A DNA stretch of 64,000 nucleotides from Bacteroides fragilis (GCF_002849695.1 NZ_CP018937.1:1922001-1986000); one strand, 5' to 3'. Positions 16,050 through 24,298 are shown, counted from the first letter of the stretch. The notes: generated by a model not told the origin, from the letters alone. Numbers and translations: made by a program.

Positions 16050-16119
16050 GACAAACCAGATATTTATGAATTTAAACTTTAAAATAATATGGGAAAAACA
16101 CTCTTTTAAAGGAAGGGGT

Positions 16120-16201
16120 AAGATATTAACTTCATAAAGGATAGAAAGTTAATATCTTGTTTGCAAGAAGTTAACTTCCTGCCTTTACGATATTAACTTC
16201 C
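16120..16201. repeat. Palindromic intergenic repeat cluster (GTTAATATC type)
   Basis: AAGATATTAACTT (16120-16132) and AAGTTAATATCTT (16146-16158) form a perfect 13-bp inverted repeat around 13 bases. GAAGTTAACTTC (16167-16178) is another palindrome of the same core, and GATATTAACTTCC (16189-16201) repeats it again. The cluster lies between the FHA gene end and the uxaC promoter; the rest of that 360-base gap shows nothing more. Confidence 0.75.
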
Positions 16202-16266
16202 TAAAAATACTGTTTTTCAGATTATTAGCATGAAAAGTATATCACTGTTCATACTCTATTGAGAAT

Positions 16267-16803
16267 TCAGATTTCCTCTCTTTTTCTTGCGGAACGGAGA
16301 ATAATAGTAGTAGCTCCAATAGTAATGATAGCTCCGTCTTCAATACGAATACGGTCTTTATCACCCAAAATTTCGTTCATAAGAAAAGTACCTGTCAGAC
16401 TCGGGGCATCACGTAAAGTATAAACTAATTCCCCCTGCTTGTTACGTTTTACATTGATAATGCAGTGACGTCTGTCCATACTCATATCGCCGGTTTCAAT
16501 CGGAGTATTGATATTTGTACCGATACATCGACGCCCAATGATGTTATCACCTTCCTGCAGGGGTAGGACTTGTTTGAAACCAAATACGTTCTCAATCACG
16601 ACGATACAGCCATATTCTTCTTTATATACCTCCTCGTCCAATTTCTCTTCCTTACGGGAAGCTTTTATTTTGCTCTTTCCCAGTCGGATACTAAACTGTT
16701 TACCACAATGTTCACATACAAAAACCAATGATTGGCCTTCGCTATATTTGGTTTCATCAAAAGAAAGGTAATTTTCACACTTAGGGCAAAGAATTCTTTT
16801 CAT
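16267..16803 (-). CDS. Zinc-ribbon plus FHA-domain protein
   Basis: A 178-residue cytoplasmic protein. The N-terminus is a zinc ribbon with paired cysteines CPKC (6, 9) and CEHC (30, 33). The C-terminal part from about residue 85 is an FHA domain: GDNIIGRRCIG, MSMDRRHCIINVKR and LRDAPSLTGTFLMNEI are the expected G-R, S/R-R-H and N-G-T-like blocks. FHA domains bind phosphothreonine, so it is probably an adaptor in Ser/Thr phospho-signalling; no kinase or phosphatase gene lies next to it. It starts 11 bases after the HU/SPOR gene, so the two are likely one operon. Confidence 0.85.
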   Translation of the reverse strand: MKRILCPKCENYLSFDETKYSEGQSLVFVCEHCGKQFSIRLGKSKIKASRKEEKLDEEVYKEEYGCIVVIENVFGFKQVLPLQEGDNIIGRRCIGTNINTPIETGDMSMDRRHCIINVKRNKQGELVYTLRDAPSLTGTFLMNEILGDKDRIRIEDGAIITIGATTIILRSARKREEI

Positions 16804-16814
16804 TATAAAAATAT

Positions 16815-17876
16815 TTATTTAGCCAGCATCCAGGCATTCTTATAAGCCTCGTTCTCTCTTAATTTCAACAATTGACGGTTAGCGTCTTCACGATTGGCAC
16901 ATGACATTATGCTAACACGAATTTTGCCGTCACCTGTCAATACACTGGCACCTGCATAACCTTTAGTTTTCAATTCGGCAGCCATTAACTCAGCATCCTT
17001 GGTATTAGCTACACTGGCTATGATTATATGATATGGAAAAGAAGCTTCTGTAACCTTTGCATCAGCTGTTTTCATTGGCTTTTCCGGATGAGCAACTTTT
17101 ACTTCTTTTACTGCAACCGGTTTTGTTACAGACGCTTTATAGACAGTCGTCGTTTTCTTCTTTGTAGTTACCGGTTTAGCTTGTGGAGTAGCAACGTTTG
17201 CTTTCAGCATAACCGGAGTCATTGCTACTGATTGTTTTTCTATCTTCTCAAACAAATCAGTAGGGAGCAATCGAGCATAATTGCCCTTTTCTACATATGT
17301 ATTTTGGACAGGAGTAGACATTAGAAAAAACAATGCAACTGCAGCAATCATTGCTACTGCATTTCTTAAAAATGCCCAGTTTACGCTGATTTCACGATTT
17401 TTCTTTTCTTTAGGAATGAACGGAAGAATTTTCTCTCCTTCCGGACGTCGTAAAGACGTTAACTCTTTTATCTCAAACGAATCGAGTCCGTAAAGATAAG
17501 GAGTAGTAATTTTATTGTCGTATGGAATAAACTCGTAAGTGTTATGAATAGTATAACGGATTTCTCCAATATTAGGTAAATCAGTTTTTCCTTCTTCATG
17601 GAGAACGGCAATAAGCTCTGCCACTTCTCTTTCCACCATTTTTGTGGCATCCGAGAAATTGGTATCATACACAGCCATATATGATTGCACTAATACTCCG
17701 TCATTCAACCTCAATTGGGGATTGAAACCGATAACACGGGTAGGAGGGAGAAATATATTTTCTTCAGCCACTCGCATAGCAGGAGCGTAGTGAGCGATAA
17801 ATCCACCAAATCCGGGAACAATTACACAATCATTCTCCAATAATAATACTTCAATATGCTGTGCCAATTCAATCAT
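16815..17876 (-). CDS. HU-CCDC81 and SPOR-domain membrane protein
   Basis: A 353-residue protein with three parts. Residues 1-130 look like the tandem HU/CCDC81-like domains known from Bacteroidetes (LAQHIEVLLLENDCVIVPGFGGFIAHYAPA...). A single transmembrane helix is at about 168-188. After a basic Thr/Lys/Pro-rich linker, residues ~278-350 form a SPOR domain (YHIIIASVANTKDAELMAAELKTKGY), which binds denuded peptidoglycan glycans at division sites. The layout places the HU part in the cytoplasm and SPOR in the periplasm. It may link nucleoid and division site; this is inference from domains. It is followed 11 bases later by the FHA gene. Confidence 0.85.
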   Translation of the reverse strand: MIELAQHIEVLLLENDCVIVPGFGGFIAHYAPAMRVAEENIFLPPTRVIGFNPQLRLNDGVLVQSYMAVYDTNFSDATKMVEREVAELIAVLHEEGKTDLPNIGEIRYTIHNTYEFIPYDNKITTPYLYGLDSFEIKELTSLRRPEGEKILPFIPKEKKNREISVNWAFLRNAVAMIAAVALFFLMSTPVQNTYVEKGNYARLLPTDLFEKIEKQSVAMTPVMLKANVATPQAKPVTTKKKTTTVYKASVTKPVAVKEVKVAHPEKPMKTADAKVTEASFPYHIIIASVANTKDAELMAAELKTKGYAGASVLTGDGKIRVSIMSCANREDANRQLLKLRENEAYKNAWMLAK

Positions 17877-17998
17877 GTGTGCAAAATTAACAGATTAATT
17901 CAAGATATGCCATAAAACTGCACATTTTATTATTAACAAATGCTAAACTCAACCTTCCTTTCTTATCTATCTATACCTGTCATATTAGAAAAAATGCC

Positions 17999-18006
17999 TA
18001 CTTTTG
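17999..18006 (+). promoter_or_regulatory. -7 box of the rfbC-ugd operon
   Basis: TACTTTTG, 29 bases before the rfbC start. No -33 TTTG is seen. Confidence 0.5.
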
Positions 18007-18034
18007 CGCTACTTAATAATATCATCAGAAACGA

Positions 18035-18583
18035 ATGAATTATATACAAACAGAAATAGATGGTGTGTGGATCATTGAGCCGAAGGTTTTTTCTGATCCG
18101 CGCGGATATTTCATGGAAGCATTTAAGCAGCAAGAGTTTGATGCTACTATCGGGCAGATAAATTTTATACAGGATAATGAATCCAAATCTTCATTCGGCA
18201 CGTTGCGCGGACTCCATTATCAGAAAGGAGACTATTGCCAAGCTAAACTGGTACGCGTCATTAAAGGCGAAGTTTTGGATGTAGCTGTTGATTTAAGAAA
18301 ATCGTCTCCCACGTTCGGAAAACATATCAGCGTATTGCTAAGTGATGACAATAAGCGCCAGCTTTTTATTCCTCGTGGTTTTGCTCATGGATTTCTGGTG
18401 AAAAGCGAAGAGGCCGTTTTTACTTATAAAGTAGATAATATATATGCTCCTCAGGCGGAAGCCTCCATAATATACAATGATCCGGCATTGGGCATCGACT
18501 GGCCTATTGCCGATTCACAACTCGTCATGTCGGAAAAAGACCGGCAGGCAGGAAATTTCCGAGCAGCAGAGTATTTTGAATAG
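18035..18583 (+). CDS. rfbC: dTDP-4-dehydrorhamnose 3,5-epimerase
   Basis: A 182-residue cupin-fold enzyme of dTDP-L-rhamnose synthesis that epimerises C3 and C5 of dTDP-4-keto-6-deoxyglucose. Conserved pieces include DPRGYFMEAF, NESKSSFGTLRGLHYQ with catalytic His61, the KLVRVIKGEVLDVAVDLRKSSPTFGK strand block, IPRGFAHGF, and Tyr131 in FTYKVDNIY. Length is standard. Genes rfbA, rfbB and rfbD are not in the window. It precedes ugd by 23 bases, so the two nucleotide-sugar genes are probably co-transcribed for surface polysaccharide precursors. Confidence 0.95.
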   Translation: MNYIQTEIDGVWIIEPKVFSDPRGYFMEAFKQQEFDATIGQINFIQDNESKSSFGTLRGLHYQKGDYCQAKLVRVIKGEVLDVAVDLRKSSPTFGKHISVLLSDDNKRQLFIPRGFAHGFLVKSEEAVFTYKVDNIYAPQAEASIIYNDPALGIDWPIADSQLVMSEKDRQAGNFRAAEYFE

Positions 18584-18606
18584 AAACCCTCAATAATCAA
18601 AAGAAT

Positions 18607-19920
18607 ATGAAAATTGCAATTGTCGGAACCGGATACGTAGGTTTGGTCACAGGAACCTGTTTTGCAGAAATAGGCGTGGATGTCACTTGTGTTGACACGA
18701 ACAACGAAAAAATAGAAGCACTTAAAAAAGGTGTTATTCCCATTTATGAAAATGGGTTGGAAGAAATGGTTATCCGTAATACCAGAGCTGGAAGACTGAA
18801 GTTTACAACTTCATTGGAAAGCTGCCTGGATGATGTAGAAGTGGTGTTTTCCGCTGTTGGAACCCCTCCCGATGAAGACGGAAGTGCCGACTTGAGTTAC
18901 GTACTTGCAGTAGCACGCACTATCGGACAGAACATGAAAAAATATAAACTGGTAGTTACCAAGAGTACCGTACCCGTAGGTACAGCCTGTAAAGTTCGTA
19001 CTGCCATTCAGGAAGAACTGGACAAACGGGGAGCCAAAATAGAATTTGATGTGGCTTCGAATCCTGAATTCCTGAAAGAAGGTAATGCTGTTAATGATTT
19101 TATGAGTCCTGACCGTGTTGTCATTGGCGTCGAGTCGGAACGTGCAGAGAAACTAATGACCAAGCTTTACAAACCGTTTATGCTAAATAACTTTCGTGTG
19201 ATATTCATGGACATTCCTTCTGCTGAGATGACTAAATATGCTGCCAACTCAATGTTAGCTACCCGGATCAGTTTCATGAACGACATTGCGAACTTGTGTG
19301 AATTGGTAGGGGCTGACGTCAATATGGTACGCAGTGGTATCGGTTCGGATACCCGTATCGGACGTAAATTCCTCTATCCGGGCATCGGTTATGGCGGATC
19401 ATGTTTTCCAAAAGATGTAAAGGCTTTGATTAAAACGGCTGAACAGAATGGATATCAAATGCGGGTATTACGGGCTGTAGAGGATGTGAATGAAGCTCAA
19501 AAAAGCCTGTTATTCGATAAGTTAGTAAAACAGTTCAATGGAAACCTGAAAGGCAAAACCATTGCATTATGGGGACTGGCATTCAAACCCGAAACAGATG
19601 ACATGCGTGAAGCACCTGCGCTGGTATTAATTGATAAGTTGCTTAAAGCAGGATGTCACGTACGTGCTTATGATCCGGCAGCGGCAGATGAGTGTAAAAG
19701 GCGGATCGGCGACTCCATATATTATGCACGCGACATGTACGATGCCGTTTTGGATGCCGATGCGCTGATGCTGGTTACCGAATGGAAAGAATTCCGTCTG
19801 CCTTCATGGGCTGTTGTGAGAAAGACAATGTCACAACAGGTAGTCATGGACGGTCGTAACATTTATGATAAAAAAGAAATGGAGGAACAAGGCTTTATAT
19901 ACCACTGCATCGGTAAATAA
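18607..19920 (+). CDS. ugd: UDP-glucose 6-dehydrogenase
   Basis: A 437-residue NAD-dependent enzyme that oxidises UDP-glucose twice to UDP-glucuronate, a precursor for capsule and other polysaccharides. The N-terminus has the dinucleotide fold GTGYVGLVTGTCFAE. Other family marks are STVPVGT, ASNPEFLKEGNAV, the KYAANSMLATRISFMND helix and GYGGSCFPKDV, whose Cys (about residue 265) is the nucleophile. The C-terminal UDP-binding domain starts near residue 315 (IALWGLAFKPETDDMREAP). Length and motifs are intact. A UDP-mannuronate or other UDP-hexose dehydrogenase is less likely. Confidence 0.92.
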   Translation: MKIAIVGTGYVGLVTGTCFAEIGVDVTCVDTNNEKIEALKKGVIPIYENGLEEMVIRNTRAGRLKFTTSLESCLDDVEVVFSAVGTPPDEDGSADLSYVLAVARTIGQNMKKYKLVVTKSTVPVGTACKVRTAIQEELDKRGAKIEFDVASNPEFLKEGNAVNDFMSPDRVVIGVESERAEKLMTKLYKPFMLNNFRVIFMDIPSAEMTKYAANSMLATRISFMNDIANLCELVGADVNMVRSGIGSDTRIGRKFLYPGIGYGGSCFPKDVKALIKTAEQNGYQMRVLRAVEDVNEAQKSLLFDKLVKQFNGNLKGKTIALWGLAFKPETDDMREAPALVLIDKLLKAGCHVRAYDPAAADECKRRIGDSIYYARDMYDAVLDADALMLVTEWKEFRLPSWAVVRKTMSQQVVMDGRNIYDKKEMEEQGFIYHCIGK

Positions 19921-19954
19921 TATCCAATATCCATATCCTCAAAAAAGTAATAAC

Positions 19955-20012
19955 GGAGCTGAAAAGTCAGGAGTTTTTTTGTAATCCCCGACTTACTTTT
20001 CAGCTCCTTTTT
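19955..20012 (+). terminator. Terminator of the rfbC-ugd operon
   Basis: Outer stem GGAGCTGAAAAG / CTTTTCAGCTCC with an inner AAGTC/GACTT pairing, then TTTTT. Confidence 0.85.
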
Positions 20013-20035
20013 ATATCTTTATCGATATAAATGAG

Positions 20036-20043
20036 TAATTTTG
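20036..20043 (+). promoter_or_regulatory. -7 box for the following lipoprotein gene
   Basis: TAATTTTG, 15 bases before the ATG at 20059. It overlaps a TTG that would otherwise look like an earlier start, which argues for the ATG. Confidence 0.5.
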
Positions 20044-20058
20044 CACAAAATTAAACAG

Positions 20059-20862
20059 ATGATAAAGTACATTGCAACATTGTTACTGATGGTCTTATTC
20101 GTAGCATGCAATAATGGCAAAGGACAACAGCCCTCTGAAGACAATGAAGACCCCAAAGCTAAAGAAATCCTCCAAGGCATTTGGCTTGATGATGAAACAG
20201 AAACTCCCCTGATGCGCATAATCGGAGATACTATATATTATGCCGACACTCAGAGCACTCCGGTTTACTTCAAGGTTTTAAAAGATACTCTTTATACATA
20301 TGGCAAAGATATAACCCGATACCAGATTGACAAACAGAGTGAATACTCTTTTTGGTTTCATTCTCTGGCTGACAACATTGTCAAGTTGCATAAATCAGAA
20401 GATCCGAATGATACATTGGTATTCTCTCGCAAATCTGCAGAAGTTATCCCAACTTATACGGAAGTTACTAAAAAAGATAGTGTAGTAATATACGATGGTG
20501 TCCGTTACAGAGCCTACGTATACATTAATCCGTCACAAATGAAAGTAGTAAAAACAACATATTCAGACGATGGCATCAGTATGGACAACATTTATTATGA
20601 TAACGTGATGCATATATGTGTGTATGAAGGCAAAAAGAGTCTATATGCCAAAGATATCACCAAACAAATGTTTGTTGATGTGATTCCTGCCGACTTTTTG
20701 CAACAAGCCATTTTGTCCGATATGAATTTTACAGGAATTGATCGCACAGGTTATCATTACCAAGCCTTAGTTTGCATTCCGGAAAGTCCGGTATGCAATC
20801 TTGTGAATTTGACCATTAGCTTTAATGGACAATTGAATATAGCAGCTGCTAAATACAAATAA
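20059..20862 (+). CDS. Lipoprotein, DUF4738-like
   Basis: A 267-residue protein starting MIKYIATLLLMVLFVACNN, a lipoprotein signal with Cys17. The rest is a soluble beta-rich protein with an acidic linker after the signal (QQPSEDNEDPKAKE) and a domain beginning ILQGIWLDDETETPLMRIIGDTIYYAD. This resembles the Bacteroidetes DUF4738 family, of unknown function; I hold this assignment loosely. The TTG at 20041 gives six extra residues but lies inside the -7 box, so the ATG is chosen. Single gene, convergent with the helicase gene. Confidence 0.7.
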   Translation: MIKYIATLLLMVLFVACNNGKGQQPSEDNEDPKAKEILQGIWLDDETETPLMRIIGDTIYYADTQSTPVYFKVLKDTLYTYGKDITRYQIDKQSEYSFWFHSLADNIVKLHKSEDPNDTLVFSRKSAEVIPTYTEVTKKDSVVIYDGVRYRAYVYINPSQMKVVKTTYSDDGISMDNIYYDNVMHICVYEGKKSLYAKDITKQMFVDVIPADFLQQAILSDMNFTGIDRTGYHYQALVCIPESPVCNLVNLTISFNGQLNIAAAKYK

Positions 20863-20932
20863 GCATCTGATTGTAAAAGATATCAAAGAGACATATTTTA
20901 GAAAAAAAGGGTAGGGGGCAGAAAGCGTACGC

Positions 20933-22189
20933 TTATTTTCTGCCCGATCTGGGTGATGCAGAGCGTCCCCCATTACTGTTTCTTCTACCTCCATTTCGAA
21001 AGTTTCTTCCTCCTCTTCCGCCACTATTATTCGAACGAGGGTTATATTGAGGTGCTTCTCCTAATTCTGAAGGTACAGGAATCTTATAAATTTCCTTCTC
21101 AAGAAAGTTCTCGATATTTTTAAAGTTTGTCTGTTCTTTTTCATTAACAAACGTAAGAGCGACTCCATCATTATTTGCACGCGCAGTACGTCCAATGCGG
21201 TGTACATAATCCTCACTGTCATGCGGTACGTCGAAATTGATGACTAAACGGATATCATCAATATCAATACCTCTGGATACGATGTCCGTAGCAACCAGAA
21301 TATTAATACGTCCCGATTTGAACTCATGCATAATAAACTCACGTTGTGCCTGCTCAAGATCCGAATGCATCTCTCCGACATTCAATTTCATCATTTTCAA
21401 GGCTTTTGCAACCTCCTTTACCTTTAATTTGGAAGATGCAAAGATGATCACTCTTTCAGGAACTTCCTCCGCAAAGAGACTTCGTACAATGCCTAATTTC
21501 TGATTCTCGTAACAAACATAGGCAGCCTGAACGATTTTTTCAGCCGGTTTTGATACTGCCAGTTTGACCTCCACCGGATTATTAAGAATAGTATTGGCCA
21601 ATTGCTGTATCTTGGAGGGCATGGTAGCAGAAAACATAATGGTCTGACGTTCCTTGGGCAAGTATTTTACAATCTGCATTATATCTTCGTAAAAGCCCAT
21701 ATCAAGCATGCGATCCGCTTCATCCAGAATAAAATAAGAAACTCGGGATAAATCAACGTAACCCAAACTCAGATGTGCAATCAAGCGTCCCGGTGTAGCT
21801 ATAACCACATCAGCCCCGAGCATCAAGCCTTTCTTCTGTTGTTCGAAAAGTATTCCGTCATTTCCACCATAGACAGCTACACTTGAAACAGGCATAAAAT
21901 AAGAAAATCCTTCCATTTGCTGGTCTATTTGCTGAGCCAGTTCACGAGTAGGGGACATGATCACACAGTTAATAGCATCCTCCGGGTGTCCGCCTTCGGA
22001 CAATCTATTCAATATAGGCAACAAAAAGGCAGCCGTCTTTCCGGTTCCCGTTTGCGCTACTGCTATTAAATCTCTACCTTCAAGTATTACAGGAATCGCT
22101 TGTTCTTGTATGGGAGTACATTCCTCAAAACGCATAGCGTCGAGTGCTTCAAGTACATTGTCATTTAATTGTAATTCGGAAAACTTCAT
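20933..22189 (-). CDS. DEAD-box RNA helicase
   Basis: A 418-residue ATP-dependent RNA helicase. It has the Q motif (FEECTPIQEQAIP), Walker A AQTGTGKT (45-52), PTRELAQQ, TPGRL, the DEAD box (about residue 154), SAT, and the second-domain motifs VATDIVSRGIDID and HRIGRTAR. The tail from about residue 385 is rich in Arg, Gly, Asn and Ser (RGGRNFRNGGRRNSNGGR), an RNA-binding extension common in RhlE-like helicases used in ribosome assembly, cold growth and RNA decay. It has a complete promoter directly upstream. Confidence 0.93.
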   Translation of the reverse strand: MKFSELQLNDNVLEALDAMRFEECTPIQEQAIPVILEGRDLIAVAQTGTGKTAAFLLPILNRLSEGGHPEDAINCVIMSPTRELAQQIDQQMEGFSYFMPVSSVAVYGGNDGILFEQQKKGLMLGADVVIATPGRLIAHLSLGYVDLSRVSYFILDEADRMLDMGFYEDIMQIVKYLPKERQTIMFSATMPSKIQQLANTILNNPVEVKLAVSKPAEKIVQAAYVCYENQKLGIVRSLFAEEVPERVIIFASSKLKVKEVAKALKMMKLNVGEMHSDLEQAQREFIMHEFKSGRINILVATDIVSRGIDIDDIRLVINFDVPHDSEDYVHRIGRTARANNDGVALTFVNEKEQTNFKNIENFLEKEIYKIPVPSELGEAPQYNPRSNNSGGRGGRNFRNGGRRNSNGGRSASPRSGRK

Positions 22190-22209
22190 CGTTTCTTTTT
22201 ATTTGCTCG

Positions 22210-22240
22210 CAAAGATAGAAAATTCACTACGTAGTACAAA
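22210..22240 (-). promoter_or_regulatory. Promoter of the DEAD-box helicase gene
   Basis: The minus strand reads TTTG (22240-22237), 19 bases, TATCTTTG (22217-22210), a perfect consensus just upstream of the start. Confidence 0.75.
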
Positions 22241-22269
22241 TTTTTCGGGTTCTTTTATTATTCCCACTC

Positions 22270-22998
22270 TTACATATTCAGATATGAGTCTTTAAAGCCC
22301 AGAAAATAGAGTACCCCATCAAGCCCAATTGTATTAATAGACTGCTTGGCATTGGCTACTACTTTAGGCTTTGCATGAAAGGCTATGCCAAGACCTGCAA
22401 TCCCCAACATTGGCAAATCATTGGCTCCGTCACCCACGGCAATGGTTTGAGCAATATCCACTTTTTCTACCTGAGCAATCAGCCGGAGCAATTCCGCCTT
22501 ACGCTTTCCGTCCACTACATCTCCCAGATAACGGCCTGTCAGTTTGCCATCGACTATTTCAAGTTCATTAGCATATACATAATCAACACCATATTTTTTC
22601 TGCAAGTACTGTCCGAAATAGGTAAAGCCTCCCGAAAGAATAGCAATTTTATAACCATATTTCTTCAGTACATACATCAGACGATCGACTCCTTCGGTAA
22701 TTGGTAAACTCTCGGCAATCTCTTGCATAACAGACTCGTCCAGCCCCTTCAACAATGCAACCCGTTCGCGAAAGCTTTCCGTAAAGTCAATCTCCCCGCG
22801 CATGGCACGTTCGGTGATTGCTTTTACTTCGGCCCCTACACCCGCACGCATAGCCAGCTCGTCAATCACTTCGGTCTCTATTAAGGTAGAATCCATATCA
22901 AAACAGATTAGACGACGCATACGACGATACATATTGTCGAGCTGGAAAGAGAAGTCCATTTCAAGTTCACTGGCCAACTTCATCAATTGTCCCTGCAT
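22270..22998 (-). CDS. serB: Phosphoserine phosphatase, catalytic (HAD) part of a frameshifted serB
   Basis: A 242-residue HAD-superfamily phosphatase with the full SerB signature: LICFDMDSTLIETEVIDELA (Asp nucleophile), AILSGGFTYFG (motif II), the VDGKRKAELL lysine, and VGDGANDLPML (motif III). It releases phosphate from O-phosphoserine in serine synthesis. In related bacteria as I know them, this part follows two ACT domains in one ~410-residue protein. Here the ACT part is a separate frame just upstream, overlapping by 16 bases, and the junction lies at a run of five C/G bases. The HAD part starts at an internal ATG (MQGQLMKL) and may still be made. Confidence 0.85.
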   Translation of the reverse strand: MQGQLMKLASELEMDFSFQLDNMYRRMRRLICFDMDSTLIETEVIDELAMRAGVGAEVKAITERAMRGEIDFTESFRERVALLKGLDESVMQEIAESLPITEGVDRLMYVLKKYGYKIAILSGGFTYFGQYLQKKYGVDYVYANELEIVDGKLTGRYLGDVVDGKRKAELLRLIAQVEKVDIAQTIAVGDGANDLPMLGIAGLGIAFHAKPKVVANAKQSINTIGLDGVLYFLGFKDSYLNM

Positions 22999-23492
22999 AG
23001 CTTCTTTATCCCGGGGGTACCACGAACTGAAAACTCAATGCAAGCACGAGTGTGCATTTTCCTTTCGTCCAATGGAATACGTCCGGTCAGACGTTTGATA
23101 GCATCAATATTCATGTCCTGTTCAGCTAAGATGCGGGTTACCGCTGCAATCTGACGAGCAGTGAGCTTACGTCCCAACAAAGTAAGAATATAACGGTTCT
23201 TACCCTGCAGATTTACCCAGCTTTCGTATTCTTCCGCAGAAATTGGATAGAAACGAATAGTCACTCCCAAAGAAGATGCTTTGAAAAGTAACTCTTTCAT
23301 CATAAATCCCGAAAGTTGCTCCTCAGTCATACAAAGAATACCCAACGAAAGAGTATTATGAATGTCTGCCTGACCAATATCCAAAATAGTAGCATCGTAT
23401 TTTGCCAATATTTCTGTTACGGAAGCTGTGAGTCCCGGACGATCTTCACCGGTGATACGGATCAGAATTAGTTCTGTTTTTGATGGTTGCAT
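22983..23492 (-). CDS. serB: ACT-domain part of a frameshifted serB
   Basis: A 169-residue frame with two ACT-like repeats: ITGEDRPGLTASVTEILAKYDATILDIGQADIH at 13-45, then YILTLLGRKLTARQIAAVTRILAEQDMNIDAIKRLTG at about 100-137. These regulate or dimerise SerB in Bacteroidetes. The frame runs through EFSVRGTP, then leaves the expected sequence (GIKKLCRDN, stop). The other frame continues with RDKEAMQGQ, as in intact SerB. One extra C in the ACCCCCGGG tract (23013-23017 on the plus strand) would join the two into one protein. So this is either a recent mutation, a slippage-prone site or a sequencing error. Confidence 0.8.
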   Translation of the reverse strand: MQPSKTELILIRITGEDRPGLTASVTEILAKYDATILDIGQADIHNTLSLGILCMTEEQLSGFMMKELLFKASSLGVTIRFYPISAEEYESWVNLQGKNRYILTLLGRKLTARQIAAVTRILAEQDMNIDAIKRLTGRIPLDERKMHTRACIEFSVRGTPGIKKLCRDN

Positions 23493-23517
23493 AGCGGATT
23501 GTTCATTAAGTATCCTG

Positions 23518-23525
23518 CAAAAGTA
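23518..23525 (-). promoter_or_regulatory. -7 box of the serB locus
   Basis: The minus strand reads TACTTTTG, 26 bases upstream of the ACT-part start. No -33 element was found. Confidence 0.55.
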
Positions 23526-23598
23526 GGAGAAAATTCCCAGTATTTATGCTAAATAACATAAAAAACTGCACCTAAAAAGTGAGAAATTTACTTGTTTA

Positions 23599-23631
23599 TT
23601 TGGAAGTTGAAATAATATTTACTTACCTTTG
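23599..23631 (+). promoter_or_regulatory. Promoter of the thioredoxin-like gene
   Basis: TTTG (23599-23602), 21 bases, TACCTTTG (23624-23631), a full consensus match. The predicted start gives a leader of about 125 bases. Confidence 0.7.
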
Positions 23632-23635
23632 CACC

Positions 23636-23756
23636 CGGTTTCTGAATTAAAGGCCTTGACAGTCAACAGATTCCTCTCTGTTGTGCCTAAAAAGACGATG
23701 TTTCGGGGAGAGACCACTGTTTAGAGGACAGTCCCGGATAGTATTAACTAAAACCG
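23636..23756 (+). ncRNA. Structured 5' leader (candidate cis-regulatory RNA)
   Basis: Between the promoter and the thioredoxin-like gene the transcript can close on itself. CGGTTT (23636-23641) pairs with AAACCG (23751-23756). Inside are two hairpins: AGGC...CAACAG / CTGTTG...GCCT (23651-23688) and CGGG...ACTGT / ACAGTCCCG (23704-23736). The closing stem ends 6 bases before the ATG, so folding could affect translation. No known riboswitch class was recognised. Confidence 0.45.
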
Positions 23757-23762
23757 AATTAC

Positions 23763-24272
23763 ATGAGGCATGTAAAATGGATTTTTGTTGTATTACTAAT
23801 TAGTTCCTTGACTTCTTTCGTAGAAAAAGACAAACCCACCGGAGGTTTGAACGTGGGTGACGTAGCCCCTGATTTCAGAATCGAAACTACGTCAGATGTA
23901 CAGCACAATCTTGATTTAACCGATTTGAAAGGTAAATATGTGCTGCTTAGTTTCTGGGCAAGTTATGATGCGCAGTCCCGGATGCAAAACGCAAGTTTAA
24001 GCAATGCGCTTCGATCAACTTCTCAAGATGTGGAAATGGTTTCCGTTTCGTTTGACGAGTACCAGTCGGTATTTAAAGAAACCATTCGTAAGGACCAAAT
24101 AGTTACGCCCACCTGTTTCGTGGAAACTAAAGGCGAAAGCTCCGGCTTGTTTAAGAAATACCGTTTGAACCGGGGTTTCACTAACTATTTATTGGATGGA
24201 AATGGTGTGATTATAGCCAAAAACATCTCTGCTGCAGAACTTTCTGCTTATGCAAACAAAATCAAAGGTTGA
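23763..24272 (+). CDS. TlpA/thioredoxin-fold periplasmic protein lacking the CXXC motif
   Basis: A 169-residue protein with a signal peptide (MRHVKWIFVVLLISSLTSF) and an AhpC/TlpA-type thioredoxin fold: VGDVAPDFRIETTSD at 31-45, LTDLKGKYVLLSFWASYDAQSR at 52-73, and the late YLLDGNGVIIAKN. In TlpA and ResA proteins the block after FWASW is CxPC. Here it is YDAQS, so both redox cysteines are replaced (Asp69 and Ser72); only one Cys remains elsewhere (TPTCF). It is therefore unlikely to be a disulphide oxidoreductase and may act as a binding or scaffolding protein in the periplasm. The structured leader suggests regulation in the 5' RNA. Confidence 0.8.
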   Translation: MRHVKWIFVVLLISSLTSFVEKDKPTGGLNVGDVAPDFRIETTSDVQHNLDLTDLKGKYVLLSFWASYDAQSRMQNASLSNALRSTSQDVEMVSVSFDEYQSVFKETIRKDQIVTPTCFVETKGESSGLFKKYRLNRGFTNYLLDGNGVIIAKNISAAELSAYANKIKG

Positions 24273-24298
24273 TTTTAAGGCGTAAGAAGAAAGTGGGG

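Noticed and set aside
17882..17889. Minus-strand TAATTTTG as promoter of the HU/SPOR gene
   Set aside because: It is only 6 bases from the start codon, which would make the mRNA leaderless, and no -33 element is present; too weak to list.
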